Assembly: GCA_964396505.1 (NCBI GenBank)
Contig: CAYNFJ010000100.1
Span: forward strand, 1 to 7,655
Source: DQTL01 sp964396505
GTDB lineage: Bacteria > Bacteroidota > Bacteroidia > Flavobacteriales > Flavobacteriaceae
DNA: 7,655 nt
Direction of reading: 5' to 3'
Positions 1 through 5,499 of the stretch are shown here, one piece after another (within the stretch, counting starts at the first letter, position 1; each line of letters starts with the position of its first letter). A program made the position numbers and the translations under genes. The notes beneath the pieces were generated by a model. That model was not told where the DNA came from. It worked only from the letters and a program-made list of their open reading frames with translations, and ran no database searches.

Positions 1-995
1 GCCAAAATAATCAATTAACCGAACTTAATGTTAAAAACGGCAATAATACCAATTTCACTAATTTTATTGCTACAAACAACCCAAATCTTACTTGTATTCA
101 AGTAGATGATGATGCGTATAGCACTGCCAACTGGACCAATATAGATGCTACAGCTTCATTTAATACCAATTGTAACTATGATAACACCTATGTACCTGAT
201 GATAATTTTGAGCAAGCCCTTATAGATTTAGGATACGATAATGTATTAGACGACTATGTAGCTACTTCTAACATCAATAATGTAATAATACTAGATGTAC
301 AAAATAAAAACATAAGCGATTTAACAGGAATAGAAGATTTTAGTGCACTACAAAGTTTAAACTGTAAGCAAAACCATCTTACAGCTATAGATTTAAGTTA
401 CAATACCAATTTAACGCATTTTAACTGTCATGATAATCAGTTAGAAATTCTTGATTTAACCCATAATTTAAATCTAACTTACTTGCGATGTTCTCAAAAT
501 CAATTACAAACACTAGATGTGTCTATGCTTACTCAACTAACCGAGTTTTATTGTGGTTATAATTACATACTTACTAATGTAGATATTAAAAATGGGCATA
601 ATACCAATATTAGTAATATGCATTTTAGTGCAACTTTATGCACACAATTGACTTGTATTCAGGTAGATAATGCAGTTTGGAGTGTTAATACATGGACAAA
701 TGTAAGTGATCCTGCACTCTTCAATGAGAATTGTAGTACTACTTCAGTGCAAGACACTTCTTTTGAGATTGGATTAAGCATTTATCCTAACCCAACCAAT
801 GACAATATCTACATAAAAGTGAACAACAATATAGTTGTAAAGCAAGTATCAATTTTTGATATTTCCGGAAAACTAATAAGCAGTTATACTCACAATCCAC
901 AACAAATTTCAATGAAAAATTTAGAAAATGCTCTTTATTATATTAAAGTAGTGAGCGATAAAGGTATTGCCATTAAAAAGATCATGAAAAGGTAA
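1..995 (+). CDS. Leucine-rich-repeat surface or secreted protein with T9SS type A sorting domain (3' part)
   Basis: The frame is open from base 3, so the gene starts left of the window; 330 residues are visible. In order they are: the end of one module (residues 1-57, ending in LTCIQVDDDAY...TNC), a cap-like segment (about 62-118, beginning YVPDDNFEQALIDLGYDN), four 21-residue leucine-rich repeats (119-202) of the type LxCxxNxLxxLDLS, a second copy of the end module (about 186-244), and a C-terminal sorting domain (about 255-330) with YPNPTNDNIYIKV and a basic end, KKIMKR. Such C-terminal domains direct export through the type IX system and are cleaved during surface attachment. The sorting domain is seen clearly; the ligand or adhesive role is unknown. 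The TTG at 483 lies inside a repeat and is not a start. The gene is more AT-rich than its neighbours, as expected of a variable surface protein. A terminator follows directly. Confidence 0.9.
   Translation, partial: QNNQLTELNVKNGNNTNFTNFIATNNPNLTCIQVDDDAYSTANWTNIDATASFNTNCNYDNTYVPDDNFEQALIDLGYDNVLDDYVATSNINNVIILDVQNKNISDLTGIEDFSALQSLNCKQNHLTAIDLSYNTNLTHFNCHDNQLEILDLTHNLNLTYLRCSQNQLQTLDVSMLTQLTEFYCGYNYILTNVDIKNGHNTNISNMHFSATLCTQLTCIQVDNAVWSVNTWTNVSDPALFNENCSTTSVQDTSFEIGLSIYPNPTNDNIYIKVNNNIVVKQVSIFDISGKLISSYTHNPQQISMKNLENALYYIKVVSDKGIAIKKIMKR
357..608 (+). repeat. Four tandem 63-base leucine-rich repeats
   Basis: Units start at 357, 420, 483 and 546, each coding 21 residues of the form LxCxxNxLxxLDLSxxxxLTx (LNCKQNHLTAIDLS, FNCHDNQLEILDLT, LRCSQNQLQTLDVS, FYCGYNYILTNVDI). 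The period is regular, with no insertions. The third residue is Cys in all four units. The last unit diverges as it runs into the end module. The units are diverged at DNA level, so this is an old protein repeat rather than a recent DNA slippage array. Confidence 0.85.
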
Positions 996-1016
996 GAAGT
1001 GAATTGATTTTTATCT

Positions 1017-1052
1017 AAAACCTCAAAAAATTATTTTTTTTGAGGTTTTTTT
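1017..1052 (+). terminator. Intrinsic terminator of the LRR gene
   Basis: The arm AAAACCTCAAAAAA (1017-1030) pairs perfectly with TTTTTTGAGGTTTT (1036-1049) around a 5-base loop, and the T run continues to 1052. It begins 21 bases after the stop codon at 995. The A run before the stem and T run after it would let it work on both strands, but no minus-strand gene ends here. Confidence 0.9.
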
Positions 1053-1068
1053 ATGATTATTTTTATTC

Positions 1069-1101
1069 TTGAGCAAGTTGCTTTTAGAATTTGTACTTTT
1101 G
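1069..1101 (+). promoter_or_regulatory. Candidate Bacteroidota promoter for DUF4286-rsmA-mgtE
   Basis: TACTTTTG at 1094-1101 is an exact match to the -7 consensus TAnnTTTG of Bacteroidota sigma factors. A TTG at 1069-1071 lies 22 bases upstream as a weak -33 element. A start about six bases downstream would give a leader of roughly 20 bases before the ATG at 1130. A small dyad, AGCAA-G-TTGCT (1072-1082), sits in the spacer. The position just after a terminator and before a co-directional gene set supports the call. Confidence 0.5.
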
Positions 1102-1129
1102 AACACTCATAACAGAATCCAACAAACCT

Positions 1130-1471
1130 ATGTATATATACAATGTCACTATCAATATTGCAGAAGAAGTTGAAAAGAAATGGCTGGACTGGATGCGTAC
1201 CCGGCACATCCCACAGATGTTAGCCACCGGAAAATTCTATAAAGCAAAATTGGTAAAGGTGATGGTTAATGAAGAAATGGGCGGTGTTACCTATTCGGTT
1301 CAATATACTACAAAAGATAAACACCAATTAGCAGCTTACTATAAAGAAGATGCTACAAGATTAAGAGAAGAAATGCAAACTTTGTTTCCCAACCGATTTG
1401 TCGCCTTTAGAACGGAACTTCAGGTTGTGGAAGAATTTAACCCAATAAGAAAAACACCTAATGAGCGTTAG
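1130..1471 (+). CDS. DUF4286 family protein
   Basis: A 113-residue protein recognised as DUF4286 from its opening MYIYNVTINI, the block WLDWMRTRHIPQMLATGKF (about 19-37) and the ending FPNRFVAFRTELQVVEEF. It is small and soluble with no signal peptide or membrane segment; the pattern suggests a compact alpha/beta fold. The start is well placed because the family begins at this MxIYNVT segment. Its biochemical role is not known to me. It overlaps rsmA by 11 bases, so translation of the two is probably coupled, and I recall the DUF4286-rsmA pairing as common in Bacteroidota. That context suggests, without proving, a link to ribosome assembly or translation. Confidence 0.85.
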   Translation: MYIYNVTINIAEEVEKKWLDWMRTRHIPQMLATGKFYKAKLVKVMVNEEMGGVTYSVQYTTKDKHQLAAYYKEDATRLREEMQTLFPNRFVAFRTELQVVEEFNPIRKTPNER

Positions 1472-2243
1472 ACCTAAAAAATACTTGGGACAGCATTTTC
1501 TGACCGATTTGAATATTGCCCGTAAAATAGCCGATACATTGTCCTGCGAAGGATATAAAAAAGTATTGGAAATAGGACCCGGAATGGGCGTATTAACTCG
1601 TTTTTTACTCGATAAAAAATCTCTTGAGACCTTTGTGGTTGAAATAGATGAAGAATCGGTGGTTTATCTGCAAAATAATTTTGTAGAATTAAAGCAAAAC
1701 ATCTTGCAAGCCGATTTCCTAAAAATGGATTTATCCGATTATTTCCAACAAGAACCAATAGCCATTATCGGCAATTTTCCCTATAATATTTCCAGTCAAA
1801 TTCTTTTTAAAACCTTGGAAAATAAAGATCAGATACCGGAATTTTCAGGGATGTTTCAGAAAGAAGTAGCTATGCGTATAGCCGCGGCACCCGGTAGTAA
1901 AACCTATGGCATACTATCGGTTTTAACACAGGCATTTTATGAGGTTCACTATCTTTTTACGGTACCACCTACAGTTTTTAACCCGCCTCCAAAGGTGGAT
2001 TCCGGCGTAATCCGATTGATTCGTAGAGAAAATTACCGATTGGATGTAGATGAGAAATTCTTTTATAAAGTAGTGAAAACCGCTTTCAATCAACGCCGAA
2101 AAACCTTGCGAAATAGTTTAAAATCGTTTAATTTATCTGATAAGTTACGAGAAGATGCTATCTTTGCACAACGACCGGAACAATTAAGTGTAGCAGCATT
2201 TCTATCCTTAACCCGTGCCATCGTACAAGATATAAAGGTATAA
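1461..2243 (+). CDS. rsmA: 16S rRNA (adenine1518/1519-N6)-dimethyltransferase RsmA/KsgA
   Basis: RsmA uses S-adenosylmethionine to dimethylate two adjacent adenines in the loop of helix 45 near the 3' end of 16S rRNA, a late check on small-subunit assembly. The 260 residues match the usual family length. Visible landmarks are the N-terminal KKYLGQHFLTD (6-16), the SAM-binding VLEIGPGMGVLT (35-46) with the acidic residue in VVEIDEE (59-65), the catalytic NFPY (105-108), FNPPPKVDSGVIRL (173-186), and the C-terminal FNQRRKTLRNSL (209-220) and RPEQLS (238-243). The start gives the normal MSVRPKKYLGQHF and overlaps the end of the DUF4286 gene. Nothing is missing or truncated. Loss of this enzyme classically gives kasugamycin resistance. 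Confidence 0.97.
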   Translation: MSVRPKKYLGQHFLTDLNIARKIADTLSCEGYKKVLEIGPGMGVLTRFLLDKKSLETFVVEIDEESVVYLQNNFVELKQNILQADFLKMDLSDYFQQEPIAIIGNFPYNISSQILFKTLENKDQIPEFSGMFQKEVAMRIAAAPGSKTYGILSVLTQAFYEVHYLFTVPPTVFNPPPKVDSGVIRLIRRENYRLDVDEKFFYKVVKTAFNQRRKTLRNSLKSFNLSDKLREDAIFAQRPEQLSVAAFLSLTRAIVQDIKV

Positions 2244-2268
2244 GTTTAACTCTATAAAGCCAACTAGT

Positions 2269-3618
2269 ATGCAATTCGAAATCACCCGAGAATTTATAGA
2301 AAATGTAGCCCGGCTTATAGCATCTAGTGATAGTCAAGCCCTTTCCGATCTTCTAAAAGATCTACACCCGGCAGATATTGCAGAAGTTTTGGATGAATTG
2401 AGTTTTGACGAAGCGGTCTATATCATGCGATTGTTGGATACCGAAACCACATCGGATATACTGGAAGAATTGGAAGAAGATACCCGTGCCAGAGTATTGG
2501 AACAATTGACGCCAAAAGAAATTGCTCAAGAGATTGATGAACTTGAGACCGATGCCGCTGCCGATATTATTGCCGAATTACCCGATGATAGAAAAGACCG
2601 TGTAATTGCCCACTTGGACGATAAGGAACACGCCAAGGATATTGTTGATTTGATGCGCTATGATGAGGATTCTGCCGGTGGATTGATGGGTAAAGAATTG
2701 GTCAGTGTCAATGAAAATTGGACAGTAAAGCGTTGTGTGCGTGAAATGCGGCGTCAAGCACAAGAAATAGGAGAAGTATATATTGTCTATGTGGTGGATG
2801 ATGAAGATAAGTTGTTAGGGCGTTTATCTTTAAAAAGTCTATTAACAGCCAAAGCAGAAACACCGGTAAAAGATATTTATAAAAGTGATATTATCTCTGT
2901 CAAAACTACCGATCACGCCGATGAAGTAGCGCAGGTTATGCAAAAATACGACCTGTTTGTAGTGCCTGTTGTAGATCAATTAGGGCATTTGGTTGGAAAT
3001 ATTACTATAGATGATGTGGTAGATTATATCAAAGAAGAAGCTGACAAAGATTATCAAATGGCTGCCGGTTTAACAGAAGATGTAGAGGCAGATGACAGTG
3101 TGTTTCAATTGGTAAAAGGTCGTTTTCCTTGGCTGGCTTTAGGCTTGTTTGGAAGTATTATCAGTGTGAATATTATTTCCGGTTTTGGATCTGCCTTAAA
3201 TAATTACAAAGAATTATTCTTCTTTACACCATTGATTGCGGCTGTCGCCGGTAATGTAGGGGTCCAATCTTCTGCGATTATGGTGCAGGGTCTCGCCAAT
3301 AATTTAGTCAAAGGGAGTATGTGGCATAGATTATTTAAGGAGTTGAGTGTTAGTTTATTAAATGGTAGTATATTGGTGCTTATAGTCGTTATTTTCAGTC
3401 ATCTTTTTGGCTTGGGATGGTTGTTTAGTCTCAGCATCGCTATCTCTTTATTGACGGTGATTATCATCGCTTCTTTGGTCGGTACTTTTATTCCACTTAT
3501 TCTTAATAAAATAGGAATAGATCCGGCCTTGGCTACCGGTCCGTTTATCACAACCAGCAATGATATCTTCGGGTTGTTTATCTTCTTTTATTTATCCAAA
3601 TTGATTTTGGGATTTTAA
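2269..3618 (+). CDS. mgtE: Magnesium channel/transporter MgtE
   Basis: MgtE is an inner-membrane, dimeric Mg2+ channel gated by its own cytosolic Mg2+-sensing domains. The 449 residues fit the family. An acidic helical N domain covers about residues 1-132 (HPADIAEVLDEL, then ELPDDRKDRVIAHL). Two CBS domains follow (about 135-258; SAGGLMGKELVSV opens the first, FVVPVVDQLGHLVGNIT lies in the second), then a connecting helix (about 259-280) and five membrane helices (about 284-306, 315-345, 358-380, 386-412, 424-448). Pore signatures are GNVGVQSSAIMVQGLA (328-343) and TTSNDIFG (428-435). Asp432 in the latter corresponds to the pore aspartate known from Thermus MgtE. The gene lies 25 bases after rsmA, probably in the same transcript. 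That gap is too short for a magnesium riboswitch, so control is probably by channel gating. Confidence 0.95.
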   Translation: MQFEITREFIENVARLIASSDSQALSDLLKDLHPADIAEVLDELSFDEAVYIMRLLDTETTSDILEELEEDTRARVLEQLTPKEIAQEIDELETDAAADIIAELPDDRKDRVIAHLDDKEHAKDIVDLMRYDEDSAGGLMGKELVSVNENWTVKRCVREMRRQAQEIGEVYIVYVVDDEDKLLGRLSLKSLLTAKAETPVKDIYKSDIISVKTTDHADEVAQVMQKYDLFVVPVVDQLGHLVGNITIDDVVDYIKEEADKDYQMAAGLTEDVEADDSVFQLVKGRFPWLALGLFGSIISVNIISGFGSALNNYKELFFFTPLIAAVAGNVGVQSSAIMVQGLANNLVKGSMWHRLFKELSVSLLNGSILVLIVVIFSHLFGLGWLFSLSIAISLLTVIIIASLVGTFIPLILNKIGIDPALATGPFITTSNDIFGLFIFFYLSKLILGF

Positions 3619-3623
3619 TTTTT
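3596..3623 (+). terminator. Weak terminator candidate at the mgtE 3' end
   Basis: CCAAA (3596-3600) and TTTGG (3606-3610) can form a 5-bp stem around TTGAT, followed by the T-rich GATTTTAATTTTT to 3623. It overlaps the last mgtE codons. The stem is short, so the call is tentative, but it is the only hairpin I see in the tight convergent junction with the trxB-like gene. Confidence 0.3.
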
Positions 3624-3632
3624 ACAAGATTA

Positions 3633-4553
3633 TCAGGTTTGAATATACTCAATAGCACTGATAGCTGCAATAGCTCCATCATTGACTGCGGTGGTTATTT
3701 GACGAATCTTCTTTTGCCGGACATCTCCGGCTGCAAATACTCCTTGTACTTTTGTTTGCATGTTTGCGTCTGTTGGAATTTCACCTTTATCATTGACTGC
3801 AATATGACCCACAAATTTCTCGGTATTGGGTGTATAGCCTATAAAAATAAAAACACCGTCAATGGGCATTTCTTGAATACTTTGGTCTTTTAAGTTTTTA
3901 ATACGAACCTTTTCCAATTTTACATCACCGTAAAAACCTTCAATACTCGATTCCATCATAAACTTGATTTTCGGATTTTTTTGTGCCATTTCCACAGCGT
4001 GTTCAAAACCTTGAAAATGATCAAAGATATGGACTATGGTAACCGAACGGGCATAGGTGGTTAGGGCCACTGCTTCTTCTAAGGCAGAGTTACCACCTCC
4101 TACCACAATAATATCTTTACCGGTATAAAAATCACCATCACAAGTGGCACAATAGGAGATGCCTCTTCCTTTAAATGTATCTTCACCTATTACTCCCAAT
4201 TCTCTGGAACGCCCACCGGTAGCGATGATTACTGCCTGTGCGGTATATGTTTGATCCTTGGTAACAATGTTTTTTGTTTTTCCGGATAAATCCATTTGTA
4301 CAATACTGACATTCTGTTTGATATCACAACCAAAAGATGCAGCTTGTTTTTTCATAGTCAGTGCCAATTGATAACCGGATATACTTTCAATTCCGGGATA
4401 ATTGGCTATTTCGTGGGTTAAAACCATTTGTCCACCGACCATTCCTTCGTTGAGAATCAGACTTTTTACTTTGGCTCTGGACAGATAGATTCCGGCGGTT
4501 AAACCGGCGGGACCACCACCTAAGACTATTACATCGTAATGATTTGTTTCCAT
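3633..4553 (-). CDS. trxB: Thioredoxin-reductase-like FAD/dithiol oxidoreductase lacking the NADPH arginine motif
   Basis: A 306-residue low-molecular-weight thioredoxin reductase family protein. The FAD domain has GGGPAGLTAG (12-21), HEIANYPG (47-54) and the C-terminal GVFAAGDVR (271-279) followed by RQ. The redox-active dithiol is CATCDGD (135-141). The nucleotide domain keeps GGGNSALEEA (152-161). The segment that in E. coli TrxB reads HRRxxxR (175-181), whose arginines bind the 2'-phosphate of NADPH, here reads HIFDHFQ at the same positions, so all three Arg are gone. The dithiol and flavin chemistry should be intact, but NADPH is probably not the normal donor; NADH or another donor such as ferredoxin is possible. 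The ATG at 4551-4553 fits the usual family start. It lies 66 bases downstream of a thioredoxin-fold gene that is its likely partner. Family membership is sure; donor and substrate are inference. Confidence 0.88.
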   Translation of the reverse strand: METNHYDVIVLGGGPAGLTAGIYLSRAKVKSLILNEGMVGGQMVLTHEIANYPGIESISGYQLALTMKKQAASFGCDIKQNVSIVQMDLSGKTKNIVTKDQTYTAQAVIIATGGRSRELGVIGEDTFKGRGISYCATCDGDFYTGKDIIVVGGGNSALEEAVALTTYARSVTIVHIFDHFQGFEHAVEMAQKNPKIKFMMESSIEGFYGDVKLEKVRIKNLKDQSIQEMPIDGVFIFIGYTPNTEKFVGHIAVNDKGEIPTDANMQTKVQGVFAAGDVRQKKIRQITTAVNDGAIAAISAIEYIQT

Positions 4554-4561
4554 AATTGTTT

Positions 4562-4575
4562 TTGTATTGATACAA
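4562..4575. promoter_or_regulatory. 14-base palindrome just upstream of the reductase start
   Basis: TTGTAT (4562-4567) and ATACAA (4570-4575) form a perfect 6-bp dyad around TG. It ends only 8 bases before the start codon of the minus-strand reductase gene, in the ribosome-loading region. It could be a small operator or an RNA stem that tunes translation. No promoter-like box lies between it and the gene. Confidence 0.35.
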
Positions 4576-4576
4576 C

Positions 4577-4607
4577 AAGTTCCTGTTTTGGGATAAAACA
4601 GGAACTT
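4577..4607 (-). terminator. Perfect 13-bp hairpin between the thioredoxin-like and reductase genes
   Basis: AAGTTCCTGTTTT (4577-4589) and AAAACAGGAACTT (4595-4607) are exact inverted repeats around a 5-base loop. On the minus strand the hairpin begins 12 bases after the stop codon of the thioredoxin-like gene. The following bases (GTTGTATC) lack a proper U run, so termination is likely partial. It may act as an attenuator or a 3'-end stabiliser that makes the upstream gene more abundant than the reductase, a sensible ratio for a thioredoxin and its reductase. Confidence 0.55.
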
Positions 4608-4619
4608 TCGTAGGATTGT

Positions 4620-4964
4620 TTACGCAAATGATTCGTCCAAAATTGCTTTGATTTCTTCTTTGGATTGAATACTGGAGGTCGCTTTTACCACTTTTCCATT
4701 TTTGTAATACATGGTAAAAGGTAAGCCCATAAACCCGGCACATTCGGGCGCATTTCTAATGACGCCGGCTTCGGGTGAATCAAAGAGCATATCCATAAAT
4801 TTCACGTGAGGATATTCGTCTCTCAATTCTTCCATAGCAGCATATACAGGAACACACATAGGTCCCATTCTGCCGCAACAAATCATTACGTTTTCATTAT
4901 TTTTAAGTATCTCGGCGTGTTGAGCAGCAGTGGTTACGTGCTCTAAATTGGTCATTAATGTCAT
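4620..4964 (-). CDS. Thioredoxin-fold protein with non-canonical active site
   Basis: A 114-residue cytosolic protein of thioredoxin size with no signal peptide. The fold is recognised from the order of elements: a strand ending VMIC (26-29), an active-site loop followed by the helix YAAMEELRDEYP (41-52), the strand VKFMDML (54-60), the cis-proline turn GLPFTMYYKNGKVV (80-93) and a C-terminal helix (about 101-112). The active-site loop reads CCGRMGPMC (29-37). Aligned on GP, the canonical WCGPCK becomes RMGPMC, so both catalytic Cys positions hold Met while Cys occurs at 29, 30 and 37, with another at 75. A Cys30-Cys37 disulfide is possible but unproven. Met4 (4953-4955) is an alternative start. 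The downstream neighbour is a thioredoxin-reductase homologue, its probable partner. The thioredoxin fold is fairly sure; activity is not. Confidence 0.8.
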   Translation of the reverse strand: MTLMTNLEHVTTAAQHAEILKNNENVMICCGRMGPMCVPVYAAMEELRDEYPHVKFMDMLFDSPEAGVIRNAPECAGFMGLPFTMYYKNGKVVKATSSIQSKEEIKAILDESFA

Positions 4965-4999
4965 GGTATTTTAATTTTAGTATGATTAAAAATTTCGAG

Positions 5000-5026
5000 C
5001 AAAACTACCTAAATTAGTTTTGTCAA
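5000..5026 (-). promoter_or_regulatory. Candidate promoter with overlapping dyad for the thioredoxin-like/reductase pair
   Basis: On the minus strand TAGTTTTG (5007 down to 5000) matches TAnnTTTG exactly, and TTGACA begins at 5026, leaving 16 bases between TTG and the -7 box, slightly short of the usual spacing. The start site would give a leader of about 28 bases before the ATG at 4964. The -7 box is also one arm of a perfect inverted repeat: CAAAACTA (5000-5007), 7 bases, TAGTTTTG (5015-5022). A repressor or activator dimer binding there would cover the promoter core. Confidence 0.5.
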
Positions 5027-5062
5027 TATGAAATATTTGTTACAAAAAGATAGCGTGTAAAA

Positions 5063-5410
5063 TCAGGTATTTTCGTCTTTTAAAAATGAGAATAAAACCG
5101 ATTGGAACAGGGATAATAGCAAACTAAAAAGTAAAGCCACCCAAAAACCCGAAACATAAAATCCGCTAACTAAGTTGCTGGCTAACAATACAATAGTTGC
5201 ATTGATTACAAACAGAAAAAGTCCTAATGTAATAACAGTTACCGGTAAGGTAAGTAGAATTAAGATGGGTTTTACAATAGCCCGTAACAGGCCTAATACA
5301 ATGGCTACAACTATAGCAGAAGTATAGCTGTCCACCTGCACGCCTCCCAAGAATTGAGCAATGACTAATACCGCAATAGCGGTGAGTAATATTCGTAAAA
5401 TAGTTTTCAT
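5063..5410 (-). CDS. PF04020-type (so-called phage holin 4_2 / YvlD-like) small membrane protein
   Basis: A 115-residue, very hydrophobic protein with about four membrane helices (roughly 3-22, 30-44, 50-78, 88-110) and a short polar tail, KDENT. The central block LLRAIVKPILILLTLPVTVI (41-60), followed by TLGLFLFVINA, is the hallmark of PF04020, a widespread inner-membrane family with no settled function. The holin label is inherited from a database name; no endolysin, tail or other phage gene is near, so a lysis role is not supported. The ATG at 5408-5410 is the natural start, since the first helix begins at once. The gene sits 70 bases after the receptor gene and 98 bases before the thioredoxin-like gene, with promoter-like boxes on both sides, so it may be its own unit. 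Confidence 0.85.
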   Translation of the reverse strand: MKTILRILLTAIAVLVIAQFLGGVQVDSYTSAIVVAIVLGLLRAIVKPILILLTLPVTVITLGLFLFVINATIVLLASNLVSGFYVSGFWVALLFSLLLSLFQSVLFSFLKDENT

Positions 5411-5429
5411 TTTAATAGTTTATATGTAG

Positions 5430-5459
5430 CAAAGCAAGTAGGTCAAAACCTATGCCAAA
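5430..5459 (-). promoter_or_regulatory. Weak promoter candidate for the PF04020 gene
   Basis: On the minus strand TTTG (5459-5456) and TTGCTTTG (5437-5430) lie 18 bases apart. The second box differs from TAnnTTTG at one position. A start near 5423 would leave a leader of about 13 bases before the ATG. The spacer contains a small dyad, TAGGT-CAAA-ACCTA (5439-5452), which may be an operator or chance. Confidence 0.33.
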
Positions 5460-5464
5460 TAGAT

Positions 5465-5499
5465 CGTACAGACATTTTGTCTAAAATTGAGTCTGTACG
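5465..5499 (-). terminator. Hairpin straddling the stop codon of the TonB-dependent receptor gene
   Basis: CGTACAGAC (5465-5473) and GTCTGTACG (5491-5499) are perfect 9-base arms. Inside them ATTTT (5474-5478) pairs with AAAAT (5483-5487) around GTCT, giving a 14-bp stem with a 3-base bulge at 5488-5490. The receptor stop codon (5481-5483) lies in the inner stem and loop. No U tract follows on the minus strand, so this is either a factor-assisted terminator or a 3'-end protecting structure. Confidence 0.5.

Noticed and set aside
483..995. Separate small gene starting at TTG 483
   Set aside because: The frame is open back to base 3 with a regular repeat period across 483, so this is the interior of the LRR gene.
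1474..1758. Minus-strand open frame inside rsmA
   Set aside because: It is antisense to the conserved rsmA motifs, shows no family resemblance and has no upstream signals; a shadow frame.
2244..2268. Possible magnesium riboswitch (M-box) before mgtE
   Set aside because: Only 25 bases separate rsmA and mgtE, far too few for an M-box aptamer, and no suitable structure is seen.
3639..3893. Plus-strand open frame opposite the reductase C-terminus
   Set aside because: It is antisense to conserved FAD-domain codons such as GVFAAGDVR, and the composition is typical of a reverse-complement shadow.
4387..4743. Minus-strand open frame spanning the reductase 5' end, the hairpins and the thioredoxin-like 3' end
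   Set aside because: The product is Asn/Arg/Ser-rich and low in structure, and it runs out of frame through two well-supported genes and their intergenic hairpins.
5063..5410. Prophage remnant suggested by the holin family name
   Set aside because: PF04020 proteins are common chromosomal membrane proteins, and there is no endolysin, integrase, attachment repeat or other phage gene in the window.
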